Shown here one piece after another: positions 11,438 through 22,780 of a DNA stretch of 64,000 nucleotides. The number at the start of each line of letters is the position of its first letter. Positions within the stretch are counted from its first letter, which is position 1. The notes below the pieces were generated by a model that saw only the letters and a program-made list of their open reading frames with translations, was not told where the DNA came from and ran no database searches. The stretch spans positions 63,494,676-63,558,675 of the forward strand of contig CM055092.1 in the NCBI GenBank assembly GCA_029204225.1, read 5' to 3'. A program made the translations under genes and the position numbers. The stretch comes from Diphasiastrum complanatum (Eukaryota > Streptophyta > Lycopodiopsida > Lycopodiales > Lycopodiaceae).

Positions 11438-12276
11438 GGACGGTTCTTCATTTAAATTACTCCTCTACACTATGCATCCTTTCGACAGCAAAAGACAATC
11501 GGAACTTCAAGAAAAGGTCTTACACCCACACCATTCTAAGCCTTCACTTTGTATTTTTTTTTTAAAACCCGTTTTTTATGCGCTTTACGAAATCTTTTAA
11601 GCTTAGCCACAACGTATGGACAGGAACTATTGATTCTCTCTCAAGCCACAATGCCACCAAGAAGGTTCACGACATACTACTATAAATATAATATAGTTTA
11701 GGCTACATTTCTCACAACAAATTGTGGAGAGAGTCCATCACAAAGCTCTTCCTATGACATCGCCCTAACAAGCTTTCTTCTATTGCGTTTGATCATACAG
11801 TAAGAGAATCATATATGATCCACTTTGGTTATTATGCTTCTACATAGATGCAAGAATGCACTATAGGCTCTTTCGATGCATTATGCATGTTGTTTTACGA
11901 CTTTCCTCAACTACGATTGAAGCGTGGGTTCATAGCTTCAAAAAATGTGTGAATGTATGCTAAAAAACCAACGTTGGTAGCTCGTTGTCCGCGATGGACT
12001 ATAGAGCACTCTTTGCTTTGTTTTTTTTAAGGTTTCTTGCTTGCAAAGCAGCGATGGAGCACAAGCACACTTTTTTTAGATCATTGTCTGCGATTGACAG
12101 CCTGCTATCCAGCAATGGATTGTGGGCAACTTATTTGCTCAATCTTTCATACAAATTTAGCTAAAAAAAAAAAAATTCTCACCTCTTGTCCAGCGATGGA
12201 TTGTAGGAGGTTTAAAGCTTTTTGTGGAGTTCCAAAACATAATTATTTAGCATGATCAAAGTCGCACCCCTATTGT
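10809..12276. other. unassigned intronic DNA with a CT repeat
   Basis: AT-rich, no coding signal. A phrase like CCAGCGATGGATTGTAG recurs in diverged form near 11,992, 12,047, 12,111 and 12,190, suggesting a degraded short tandem repeat. Confidence 0.4.
11360..11435. repeat. (TC)n microsatellite
   Basis: About 76 bases of uninterrupted TC dinucleotide. Confidence 0.95.
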
Positions 12277-12965
12277 GGGCCTTGGCATTTTGCGAGTAAA
12301 TTTTTTGCCAGTTTTGCAAGTTTCTTTCTTGCCATCATTCAACAAAAAGATAGCACGTGGTGTGCCATCTTTTTTATGCTACTACTTCATATTAAGAATG
12401 TGGTTTGGTACATAGTTAAAAATCTCACAAAGTACAAAAACAATTCAAATTAAAAAAACAAAAACAAAATTGCAGCCTCCAAAGATAGCACGCCAGCAAG
12501 GGTTGCAATTTTTTTTTCTCATTTCATATAGCACGTCGGCTTGCTATCTTTGAAGGTTGCAAAAAAAAAAAAAGTTGTTTTACTTAACATGTCGGCATAC
12601 TATGTTTGGAGGTTGAAATAAATATTTTGAAATAATGTTTGTACTCAAAACTTGGTTCTCAAATGTGTCAAAATAGCATTTCTATTTTATAATTTACTCG
12701 GCTAGCGCACCGGCATGCTAGCCGAATCAGCTCCAATAAGAAATATATTTGTAGGCTAGCACGCTGGCATGTTAACTTTTAGAACTTCAAGAATGTTTTT
12801 TTTGTCAAATTTTTAAGTATGCATCAAACCACAATTCTTGTTCTTAAATAATCGTGTAGTGGCATAAAAAGAGTAGCACACCATGTGCTACCATTTTGTT
12901 GGATCATGGGTAGACGAAACTCACAAAACTCGCAAAATATTAACTCGCAGAATGTCAAAAAACCC
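12277..12965. mobile_element. Mutator-like foldback DNA transposon, non-autonomous
   Basis: The left end (from GGGCCTTGGCATTTTGCGAG) and the right end (to CTCGCAGAATGTC) are inverted copies of each other over about 150 bases, with shared phrases such as TTGCGAG, TAGCAC-TGGTGTGC and GTGGTTTG. The inside holds at least four copies of a palindromic phrase like AGCACGTCGGCATGCTA. No transposase ORF is present. Terminal inverted repeats this long fit Mutator-type or foldback elements. A relative with the same ends occupies 36,958-38,684. I could not find a target duplication. Confidence 0.65.
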
Positions 12966-13580
12966 TTGTTGTTTGGATAAACACCTACCACTCTCGTAGA
13001 ATACCATACATTCTTTTCCACAAAATCAAAGTGCTCTTTCCAAGTTATGGATATCTTTTGGTGAAGTAGCAACATAATTGCACTCAAAGATCATCTACTT
13101 TTTTGACTATGTAGCACTCTTGTCCGATTCTTACTACGGACTTGCTTGGGTTCGATTCAAACCATATATTGAAAAGTTTCCATACATGTATGTTATTTGA
13201 TGATTCCTGAAGTATGGGATAAGCTTTAATACTTTAAACTCTTTTCTTGACAGCAGAGCATGTATATTCAAATTGTGATTCAAAATGAAGAATACTTGAT
13301 GATATGTAATGAAAGCTCTATGTATGGTTGTGTCTTAAGAAAACACATATTTCGTGGGAATAGCATGGCATCCTCTCAAGACAATACGTCTACAATCATC
13401 CAGGTATGATTTCTTTTAAATAAGTCCAGGTTACGCATAAACCACAGACGTTATGTACACGGTTTGTTGCATATATGCCTTGTGACAAACCTTCAGGACA
13501 AGGATTTATCCTTTACACTTCAAGAATATAGATGGTCTAGGATATACTCTATCATTCAACTACACTTTCAAATTCTGAAA
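12966..13580. other. unassigned intronic DNA
   Basis: AT-rich and non-coding in all frames; I see no element or RNA gene. Confidence 0.4.
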
Positions 13581-14225
13581 ATGTAATGAGGATTGCATGC
13601 TTATGACAAACCATAATAATGCTACCTTGCACCGCTCTTAAGCTTTTGTACCCAAATCCAAATTTAGGGTTTTTCAACAAACATTCTTAGACAACATGGA
13701 TATGCATAAGATACGTAAACCTTTTACACAAGGATTGGAATGGCACGGATCTACCCTAATACTTGGTAAAAAATCCTTGAAGTCCCTGATAAGTAATTAA
13801 CTAAACCTATCACTAACGAAGTCATGTATACCATGGTTTGATTAGAATATTCTGGAAAGCATGCATATGCTCAAGATGGAATATAGCAATACAAAACCAA
13901 TATTGCGTAAGCAAATGGGTGTAACGATTAGTATGGCACGAATGTGCCCTAATACCTATGTATTCACACTATTCAACCATGGTAATAATTAACTTTACCC
14001 ATGAGGTGTCACATTAGGCTTCTGGTGAGATACAATTGGAAAGCATGGATATGCTCAGGAGTATGGACAATAGTGCATGACCTTCCTTTTCGGACATGCT
14101 CACATGGGTTAGAATGGCATGGATTTGCTCTAACACTAGCACACGTGTCTACACCCCCGGACCTTCTAGCCAGTTTGAAATATATACGGTTAAGACTTTA
14201 CATACACTATCTAAATATGATATGA
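13580..14225. repeat. degenerate tandem array, about 180-190 bp per unit
   Basis: A phrase of the form GAATGGCACGGATCTACCCT recurs in diverged copies near 13,735, 13,928 and 14,108. A second phrase, GCATGGATATGCTCA-like, recurs near 13,697, 13,858 and 14,039 in the same relative position. An older unit may begin near 13,590. The spacings of 180-193 bases suggest three to four decayed satellite-like units. Confidence 0.5.
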
Positions 14226-14627
14226 AATGATATGGACCAATTGCCCACATGCTGATCACCATGGCATAAGCCCTGATACGGTAAATTAGGGCTTAGCCTA
14301 TCGCTGTGTAACTATGCATTGTTTGGGAAGACTGGATTATGACTTATAAACGTTATTTGCGTTGTTAAGTAGTATAGCTTCTTTTGGATATGGATAACAA
14401 CTGACGCTCAGCTATGACACCAATCTTCTCCACTATACTAACTCGTGCGGTTTTGTGTTGTGGGACGGTGGCAGGTATCAGCTGGACGTCTTGAAAGTGG
14501 TTATGCTTTATGGTGCTTTTTTAGTACTGTATTTACTTTTCAGCTTTACGTAACCTTGTTGGAATATCAATAAAGACTTCAAAGGATTCAGTCTTGCTTT
14601 GTCAAGAGGAACTATGTAAAATTTCGT

Positions 14628-14960
<333 letters not shown>

Positions 14961-16476
14961 TACTCTCCTCAATTGCCTTCTTCCTATCTCACGGCTCCAG
15001 GTTTAGATTTGCGCATAAAGCGGACTAAGAGCTTCATGCCAAAAAACCCTCGAAAGCGTCCTCCCACTTTGGAGACACCGTTCAGCAATCATTGTGCTTC
15101 TATAAGTGCTCAGCCATCACCGGTTGTCGCCTTTCTCTCAGTACTTGTTTTTGGGGATTGGATAGAGATTTGTATCTCGCAGTCTACTATTTTGCTCCTC
15201 ATACTTCGGTGTTTACGGATTTGGGAGGAGATCCATTTCATACCCTTGCCGATGATATTGCTCGCCTTTCCTACGTGGTTACATCTTGCTTGCTCACACA
15301 AGTACCAGCCAAACTCACTTTTATGAGGATGTGCTTTGCCTTGGATATGTCTTATGCACGCTCGTCGGCGGATTCAGCAACCAGTGTCACCACATGGGGA
15401 GCAGCTTTTACTACTGGCACAGGCACACGGGCTCCTTTTCCTCAATGGTCTTCCTCACTGGTCGTCTTCCTCTAGGTATACATGCCATCTTTTTGGCGGT
15501 GGACATAGTGTTGTCGATTATTTTATTGCATCACCTGCTCTGCTTTCCCACATGTAATCTTTCACTATTTTTCGCTCAGTTCTTTCTGACCACTCTATGT
15601 TGTACCTTTTCTTTGCCTCTCCCCTTCACCACCTTCTTGTCCCTCCATTTCACACCTCCAACCTCCTTTTTATAGTATACCTCCCAATAAATGATAGAAC
15701 TACATTGACTGTGTCTCACATGCACTTGCCCACTTCCCCTTTTCCTCGAATCTCTCGACCCAAGCCTCCTTTCTCACCACCTCTCTCACCACTGCTGTTG
15801 CAGTCATCTCCCCTCCCTCTCGCCGCTGCTCTGCTCATCGCAGGTTACATAATAAATGGTATAACAAATCTTGCTCTTCCTTCCAAACCTATCTCAAGTA
15901 TGTCCAATATGTTTTACCTTTGCTCTCTTCCTTGGTTGAGAAATAGTATCTCACATTTCTACACCGCAAGAAAGTTTTATACAATATGACCCGCTCAGCC
16001 CGACTACCTCACAACTAACAATCAACCTTCTCCACTGCCTTTTGGAGGGCTTTTCTTCCTAAGTCTCGCACCATTTCTCCATCCCTCTCTAGTCTTGGAT
16101 TGATCATGCAACCCACCTCTATACCACCCAACACCCCCCACTCTTTTTGTCTCCCTGCCCACTTCATTGTGACCTTTTAAATCTCCATATCGTTGAAGAT
16201 GTTATTCGTCAACTCCATAACCACCGTTCTCTTGATGTCAATTTCCTTTCTACTGAACTCATCAAACCCGTGGCCCAACTTGCTTCCCCTCTTCTCGCAC
16301 ATTGCTTCAATCGCTCTGTTACTAATGGTCTACGTCCTGGGCAACCAACCTCCTTCACCCCATTTTGAAAAAAGGTGATGCAATGCAAGTTGACAACTAC
16401 AGAACCATCATGATCAGCCACAGTGTCACTAAAGTCTTTGGTGCTGTCCTTCATCGCCTGCTTTCTATGGAGGCTG
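14961..16476 (+). pseudogene. LINE ORF2 relic, endonuclease and start of reverse transcriptase (left part)
   Basis: Frames switch repeatedly, but the order of motifs is that of a LINE. Around 15,175-15,280 it reads DLYLAVYYFAPHTSVF and GGDPFHTLADDIARL; near 15,350 the GDFNAR site is decayed to MHARRR-like; around 15,507 it reads SVVDYFIASPALL, the C-terminal signature of APE-type endonuclease. From 16,147 the RT begins (VEDVIRQLHNHRSLDVNFL, LASPLLAHCFNRSVTNGLRP), then KKGDAMQVDNYRTIMISHS near 16,375-16,430. The text stops in mid-domain at 16,476, where the gypsy element is inserted, and resumes at 29,332. LINE ORF2 nicks DNA and copies its own RNA at the target. Several frameshifts make this copy dead. 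Confidence 0.8.
16472..16476. other. target-site duplication GGCTG, left copy
   Basis: GGCTG stands immediately left of the LTR start at 16,477 and immediately right of the LTR end at 29,331 (29,332-29,336). Joining the flanks through one copy restores the LINE reading frame, which confirms both the insertion and its boundaries. Confidence 0.9.
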
Positions 16477-17223
16477 TGTTGGCTGTTCGCATCCCTCAAC
16501 TCAGGCTATGGCTCCAACTAACGAGTGTTATGGCGGACTCCCAACTAGAACACATTATGGCTCCGACTAGGCATTGTGGCTTTCCCAACCAATGGCTATG
16601 GCTTCCAACTAACCGAGAGGTTGAAGGATGAGAAGATCTATAGTGAGTGGATGAGTATTTCGGGCAAGATCCACTTTTCTCTCGTTTCTCTACTTAGGAA
16701 TTGACTCAAATGACGGCTTAACCTAAAAGATAAAACCCTAAACTAAATCTCCTCTAAGGCTTACCCTACTAGAGAATGGAGGGCCTAGATTAACTTAAGT
16801 TGTTGCCAGATAAATAATGTACAATACAATCTGAAGTAACACAATACATGAAACCACACAAGGAAGAACACTCAGAGAGGAAAGATAGGCATGTATTGCA
16901 AATGAGGTTCTTCTTGAAAATGGACTCTTCCACTCCTATATATACTTGGAGTGGTGGTCACTTACAAAAAGGCACTATGGGACAAATAGACCACATAGGC
17001 TTAACTTGGTACCATGGGACAAACCCCCAATGGACCATAAACAACTGAACTAACTTAAGTTGAACTTATTCAGAGTTCCAATCTTCTAGACTTAGGCCTA
17101 GAACTAAACAACTTTAAGCCGTTACAAAATGGCGCAAAGGCCTAAACTTGACCGATCCAGTTCTAGGCTTAAGTCTGTATCTTTTTCAAGATGGCTCGAA
17201 TATTCATAGAATATCAGCCTACA
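16477..17223 (-). repeat. 3' LTR of the gypsy element (747 bp)
   Basis: Read on the plus strand it starts TGTTGGCTGTTCG and ends ATCAGCCTACA. A TATATATA box (16,937-16,944) lies in the middle and marks the likely minus-strand promoter. It matches the LTR at 28,586-29,331 except for about 22 substitutions and two small indels. Confidence 0.93.
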
Positions 17224-17237
17224 TTATTCCCTCCGTC
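17224..17237 (-). other. polypurine tract of the gypsy element
   Basis: On the minus strand GACGGAGGGAATAA directly precedes the TGTAGGC that opens the 3' LTR. Confidence 0.75.
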
Positions 17238-17355
17238 AAAAGATTGGTGGTCCCACGCCAATTGCCGCTGCCTATTGTCTTGTCTGGTCTTCCCGTAGCT
17301 CTGCATTGATGGCGACCCGGATTTTATGAACTTCTCTGCCAATCTGTTCCATTCT

Positions 17356-20300
17356 CTAGAATCGAATTTTGCCCAAAAATGGTTGTGGCCGATAGTAATC
17401 AAGCATGTTTTGTAAAAATCCGTACACGTACCAAGATTCAACCATGTCAACGTGAAGTTCGTTGGTGATCGCCGCCCGATAGTAAAGCTTTGCCACATTG
17501 ATGCGATCCATGGGTATGCTTAGGGGCTTATTTAGATCCAAAACTATTGGCGGCAGATCTCTATCCCAAAACCAATTTACAATAGAAAGGAATGATATTA
17601 GGTCGCAATGATCTGCAAAGTACCTAACATGGCGGTCCGGATTTGTATGATGTCTCTGGTAGAAATAGTTGTAATTGGCTACAAAATCGGCCGTTGGATC
17701 ATCGGTCTGAACTTCTTTAGGTAGAATTGGCCAATATATTTTATTTAGGAACCCTTTCTGGTGCGAATACTTCTCTGCGCCTTATGGGATAATATGTTGG
17801 ATTGACACGCATGTAAGTTGGTGCCACGATATAGTGCTCGAAAGCATGTGCATTTTCCAACATCATAGCACGTCGCCACTGAGGTTGCGGCTCCAATGCT
17901 AACACTTTCTGCTTGTGAGATTTACATCTCGTGAAATCTCCTCTGACATTAACATCTGTCGACTAGGATTCTTTGGCATGATTCTGTGTCGTACCTCTGT
18001 AGTTGTGGTAAGTGTGGGTGGTGGAGGGTTTGGTATGGTTGTGAAAAGTTCACGGGGGAGGGTTGGGTATTTGCGGAGTAGATAAGTAGTGGATGGTGAA
18101 TGAGGTTGAGTGTCGAGGTGGTGAGGTGATTGTTCATGTGGTGGGGAGAGGGGTGTGTCATCGAGTGAGGGTGATGAGGCTTGATAGGTGGTGTCAGGTT
18201 GAGTGACAGTGGGGTTAGGCTCTTCAGCTCAGATGCCTCGTTCGTGGTTCGTGGTAGTACCCCCTTGTGTGCTTTGAGGTTCCACCATTGTTGAGTGATA
18301 CCCTGGATTATCCAGTTGTTGTCCTATGTAGCGCGAAGGTCTAGGATCATCAGTTCCTGCATCCTGTTGTCTATGGTGCTTGGCGTGTGTTTCTTCATGC
18401 TTTGTGTGTATTGTTGGTAGCTGCTGGCGTAATGTTTTTAGTTGTCCTTCTAGCTCCTCAATCCGTGTGTTGAGTGCAGTTTGATTTGCTAGAGTGGCCT
18501 GCTGCAATTGTTGTGCTTGCGTCTGATTCGCCATCAATACTTGAGTTAACTTCTGATAGGAAGCGAGAGGTATTGCGGTGCCTTCTGGGATTGGTGGTGC
18601 TTGGAACTGGTTGAAATCAATCCGTTGAATATTGCCCATCATAGCGGTCCGTAAGTTCCTGTGGCTTCGTCGTTCACCTTCTAACTGTGTTTCTAGGGTT
18701 TTGATGAGATCATCCCTACATTGTGAGCGTGCTTGAACGTCCTTGTTATTTCAGTGCAGCTCTTTGAGGTCAGCCATGAGTTTTCTTTCTTTGTTTTTTA
18801 ATTGAGCGACCTCTTGTTCTAATTTCGCGGAATAAATCTGCCATTCTTGTACCTTATTTGTCAGCTGCATGTTTTCCATTTGCGAGAAGTTGTACCAATT
18901 CTAATACTCATTGATTGAAGAGTAAAGGTAATGCATGGCATCACTTTGAGCGTTGATGGCCCGTCGCACATTTTCCGGAAGGTACTACCACTCCCCAATA
19001 GGAGGATACTACTGAGAGGTAGGTGCGTAGGATGGTGGGAGATTTTGTTGCCACATTTTGGTACAATGTTGTGTACTGTTCATGATGGACGGATTGAGCA
19101 GACGGAGGGTGTGATGTTTGAGTGAGGGTGATAGGCATTGGAGATGTGTCGACATTTGTGATCGAAGAAGTGGAAAGTATTGTGGAAGTGGTGGCGGTAG
19201 CGATAGTGGTGGGTGTAAGACACGGTGTGGTGGTAGGAGGTGGCGTGTTTAACAGTGAAAGTGAGAATTCTTCAATGTTGAAGGATGCGTCAAAGACATT
19301 TGGAAAATGCATCGAAGATTGCATAGGGGTGGTTGTGACTGGTGTGGTGGAGAGTGGGAGTGTGTTTGTGGAGACAATAGGGGGTGTAGTGGTGAGGGTG
19401 AGTGTGATGGGTAGTGTGACAGTGATGGTTGATGTGATGGGAGTTGATGAGATGGTGGTTGGTGGGTCACTTACCATGAATGACACAGGTGGGACACCAG
19501 GTTCCGCCTCTGCCTCCTTTGCCTCAAAATGTCGCGTCGAAGGATTTGATGTTGCAGTCAATGCTTCTTCAATGGCTTCCATGATTTTCAATGTTGAAGT
19601 GTCTTTAGGCATTGGATAAGGCGATTGTACTGTGTCTCCCATTTCGTTGATATTTCCATGCCCTTGGCTGGTGGATTTGCACAAGTGTTGTTTGCTGCTA
19701 CTAGAATGGTCTTTACCTGGTGTGTGGCCCTCTGAATGTTCTTTTGTGTGTTGGCTATGGGCATGCTCTTTTAACCGTTGTGACTCTAACTCTGCTTCCG
19801 TGCCGCGTGTGAGTGACACTGGTGTGTTGTTGCTAGTGATGTGGTGTCGTTTGGGTGTTGGCTTGCTTGTTGCCTTTGCCTCTCCCCCTTTTATCCTCTT
19901 GGGATGTTGAGCTCGTGTCGAGGTGGTATGTGGCACATTTGGATATTTCTCTTGCACTCGAGCGAGAATGCTAGGGAAGTCACCCAAGTAATGTTTGCTT
20001 ACGAGCATATGCAGAAGATATCCCACTTTGTGAGAGGTTTTCTTGCTTTGAGCGCTGCACATAATTTAATACTTATCTTTTCTGCCCACAAGAAGTGGCG
20101 TGTAACAGGTTCCTCGATAGGGTGAATAAAGTGCTGCTCGGAATCCTGTCAATTCTTGACGGATTGTACCTCAGTGAGTAATACAAGAAGGTCCGCCGTT
20201 GCCCTAAGTCCTGGATCCGAGATGAGTTTGACAGCGTAACCGTCATTGTAATAGATGGAGGTGTCACCGTCTTCCGTACAGAGATGCATCAAGTAATTCC

Positions 20301-20601
20301 TATCAAGAGATTGCCCTCTGCCGTGCATAGGCTCTCCTTCATTCGAGAACCCCAAGTGGCTTAGGATATGTGGTGAGATAGAAATTGGATCCTCGTCGTT
20401 GCGTCTAGGAATCCTGAATGTCTGGAGCTCGTCATCAAATGTAGAATAAGGCGCACGCACCAAGCATTCATGTTGCACACCGGAGATAAGTCGTGTGTCG
20501 AAGTTTAGCCGCTCCAAGAAAGGACGAGCCGCTGCTAGCTTTTGAGAAAAATCAGTAAATGAGACCAAGTGAATTTCTCGAGTGTACCTGCTAGGTTTCA
20601 T
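17356..20601 (-). pseudogene. extra ORF downstream of integrase, decayed (about 1,080 codons)
   Basis: Four coding-like blocks follow integrase on the same strand. Block 1 (20,601-about 20,040) is globular (NFDTRLISGVQHECLVRAPY, FRIPRRNDEDPISISPHILS) and is cut by a TGA at 20,149-20,151. Block 2 (to about 19,030) is basic, then very rich in Thr, Ser and Pro, like a mucin stalk. Block 3 (about 19,020-18,229) has coiled-coil character (KLEQEVAQLKNKERKLMADL, NTRIEELEGQLKTLRQQ), with TAG at 18,901-18,903 and TGA at 18,751-18,753. Block 4 (about 17,950-17,356) is aromatic-rich and globular (QWRRAMMLENAHAFEHYIV, VNWFWDRDLPPIVLDLN, DMVESWYVYGFLQNMLDYY) with a frameshift near 17,755. I see no signal peptide or membrane span, so an envelope role is not supported. 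I do not recognise any domain. The order globular, flexible, coiled-coil, globular is clear although the frame is broken. Confidence 0.7.
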
Positions 20602-21007
20602 GTCTGATCAAGCACTTTGCTTAGTTCTAGGACTCCACAATATAGATAATATGCTGCCTGATAGCTTAGGCGAGTGGTCTCTTTTTTTTTTTTAGAGAGA
20701 GAGAAAGATAAGTTCCTTGCAATCGATTGCAAGAATAAGTGATGCTAGCTCCAACCCGGAAGATAATTACTATTTTGGGACATGATTGTCACTGGTCATG
20801 CATGCTGTTACCTGAAACCTGTACAATAGTGATAGAAGTTAGGTAGATTTGCAAGAATTCAGACCTAAACTATCCTAAGTATTGATTGTTAAACATGCAG
20901 GCAATTCAACGGAAAAGGGTGTAAAAAATGATTTTAAAAAAATGAACATTATCACAAAACGACCAAAATTACAAACATGCATGCACACACACATAACACA
21001 CAATCAA

Positions 21008-21961
21008 TCAGTACATGTCTAAGGAATAGCAGGGCTCATGATATCGCCGTAATCTACTCTCGTTCACTACCGTGTCTAGCGAGATGCCTTCAAGGGTTCT
21101 AAGTTTAGCGTAGCTCGAAGCAAAGATCTGATCAATGATATAGGGACCTTGGCCAATAAACTTAAGTTTGCCCTTATGTACTTTCGTTTGATAGAGAAGG
21201 ACTTTATCTCCTTCTTTAAATTCCTTCAACTTAATATGGTGGTCATGCCAATCTTGTTGACGTCTTTTGTGCACTTGTTGTGCGTGCACACTAATTACTC
21301 TTGTTTCGCAAAGCTTATGGAGGTGGAATAGCCTATGGGCAAGGATCTGACTTTCGTCTAGTTTCAAATCGTAGGCTACCCATAAGGATGGGACATAGAA
21401 TTCTATAGGCCTCACGGCCTCTTGTCCATATGTGAGTTGGAATGGTGTCGTGCCAGTGGCCTTTTTGGGTGTTGTTCGATACGCCCATAAAGCGGCAAGT
21501 AACTTGAACTCCCAATCCGACCGACTGGCTTCCACCGTCTTCGTGAGGATTTCGCATAGAACCTTATTCGTGGACTCAACCTGCCCGTTACATCTTGGGT
21601 AATATGGGGCACTTTTGCGATGAACAACTAGGAAGGTCAACAACAAGTGTTCAATTATTGTGTTCAAAAAGTGTGTACCCCTATCGCTGACGATTTCGAG
21701 TGGGCAACCAAATCGTATAATGATCTGCTCATAAAGGAAACGAGCAGTGCTTTTGGCATCGGCGTTCTTTACCGCCCGAGCCTCTGCCCACTTCGTGCAA
21801 TGATCTGTCACCACAATAATATATCTTGCCTGTGTGAATCGCGCAACGGGACTGATTGGTCCTACATAATCAATATCCCATTTGAAAAATGCTTGTTCAG
21901 ATAAGATGGGGGTTAAAGGCATATAATCTGAAAATTGTGGCCTTTTGGCTCTTTGGCACAC
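21008..21961 (-). CDS. gypsy integrase
   Basis: Starts within the end of the zinc-binding region (MCQRAKRP) and carries the full catalytic triad: Asp in KWDIDYVGP, Asp in IVSDRGTHF and Glu in NGQVESTNKV. The C-terminal region holds 'EFKEGDKVLLYQTK', 'GQGPYIIDQIF' (GPY-like) and ends 'ESRLRRYHEP' without a chromodomain. It inserts the element's cDNA into host DNA. The 317-residue frame is intact; the rest of the zinc finger lies just upstream (to about 22,040), in a stretch of the polyprotein broken by stops. Confidence 0.9.
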   Translation of the reverse strand: MCQRAKRPQFSDYMPLTPILSEQAFFKWDIDYVGPISPVARFTQARYIIVVTDHCTKWAEARAVKNADAKSTARFLYEQIIIRFGCPLEIVSDRGTHFLNTIIEHLLLTFLVVHRKSAPYYPRCNGQVESTNKVLCEILTKTVEASRSDWEFKLLAALWAYRTTPKKATGTTPFQLTYGQEAVRPIEFYVPSLWVAYDLKLDESQILAHRLFHLHKLCETRVISVHAQQVHKRRQQDWHDHHIKLKEFKEGDKVLLYQTKVHKGKLKFIGQGPYIIDQIFASSYAKLRTLEGISLDTVVNESRLRRYHEPCYSLDMY

Positions 21962-22255
21962 ATCACAAGCCTTTACAAAGTTATGAGTGTCCTTAAATAG
22001 CGAAGGCCACCAATACCCAGCTAGTAAGATCTTCCTAGCTGTGTTTTATGAGGCAAAGTATCCACCACCAACTCCTTCATGTAGCAAGGATATGATAGGA
22101 ATAATCTCGCCCTCAGTCAAACATCGTCTAATCACACCATCTGCACCCTTTCTATAAAGTTGCCCTGCTATAAGTGTCTAGGGTGCCACCTTGTAGATAA
22201 GTGCATGTTGGGCAGGTTTCGACAATGTCGGATCTAGCACCCCCGTCGTTAAAAA

Positions 22256-22765
22256 CTATGTGATGTCTTTGGCCCACATGGGGGTACAGTCAACTTGAAA
22301 AAGTATTGCATCGGGTAGGTCATCATTGATGTCCTCTATTAATTTCTCATCACTCGGTGTTCTGGATAGATGATCAGCGACAAAATGTTGCGATCCTTTG
22401 CGCACAACAATACGAAATTCGAATTCTTGTAGTAATAGCAACCAACGTGTGATTCTACCTGTTGTGCAAGTTTTGTTCACTAGGTAAAGTAACGCTTGAT
22501 GTTCTGTGAAAAATACAAGGGGTTTACCTAGAAGATAATGTCGAAACTTCTGGATGGCATAAATCATCGCCAATGCTTCCCTCTTGGTTGTGGTGTAGTT
22601 CATCTCCGCGGATGTTAATTGCCTACTAAGGAAACGAATTGGATAGTCCTTCTTGTACTCTCCGGATTGAGTTAGCACTGCACCAATGGCAAACTTCGAT
22701 GCATCAGTGTGCACGTGAAACTCCTTCGTGTAATCTGGAGCTCGCAAGATAGGAGCAGTTGTCAA
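22256..22765 (-). CDS. gypsy RNase H domain
   Basis: Reads FHVHTDASKFAIGAVL with the first catalytic Asp, then TTKREALAMIYAIQKFRHYL with the Glu, then FFTEHQALLYLVNK, where the usual TDH is TEH, a conservative but unusual Asp-to-Glu change at a catalytic position, and finally HFVADHLSR. It removes RNA from the RNA-DNA hybrid. An in-frame TAA near 22,779 separates it from RT, readily explained by a CAA-to-TAA change. The ORF runs on 50 residues past the domain into the linker before integrase. Confidence 0.88.
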   Translation of the reverse strand: MTTAPILRAPDYTKEFHVHTDASKFAIGAVLTQSGEYKKDYPIRFLSRQLTSAEMNYTTTKREALAMIYAIQKFRHYLLGKPLVFFTEHQALLYLVNKTCTTGRITRWLLLLQEFEFRIVVRKGSQHFVADHLSRTPSDEKLIEDINDDLPDAILFQVDCTPMWAKDIT

Positions 22766-22780
22766 GGCGTGTTTGAGTTC

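Noticed and set aside
13140-13175. tRNA-like T-loop phrase GGTTCGATTCAAA (also near 41,765)
   Set aside because: No matching acceptor stem, anticodon arm or D arm nearby.
15092-15475. Candidate host gene in the 15-16.4 kb region
   Set aside because: Motifs across several frames are those of a LINE endonuclease and RT; it is a relic, not a host gene.
19122-19619. 165-codon Val/Gly-rich plus-strand ORF
   Set aside because: It is the antisense of the Thr/Ser/Pro-rich block of the gypsy extra ORF; its composition follows from that.
17356-20601. Envelope protein call for the gypsy extra ORF
   Set aside because: Position fits, but I see no signal peptide, membrane span or furin-like site.
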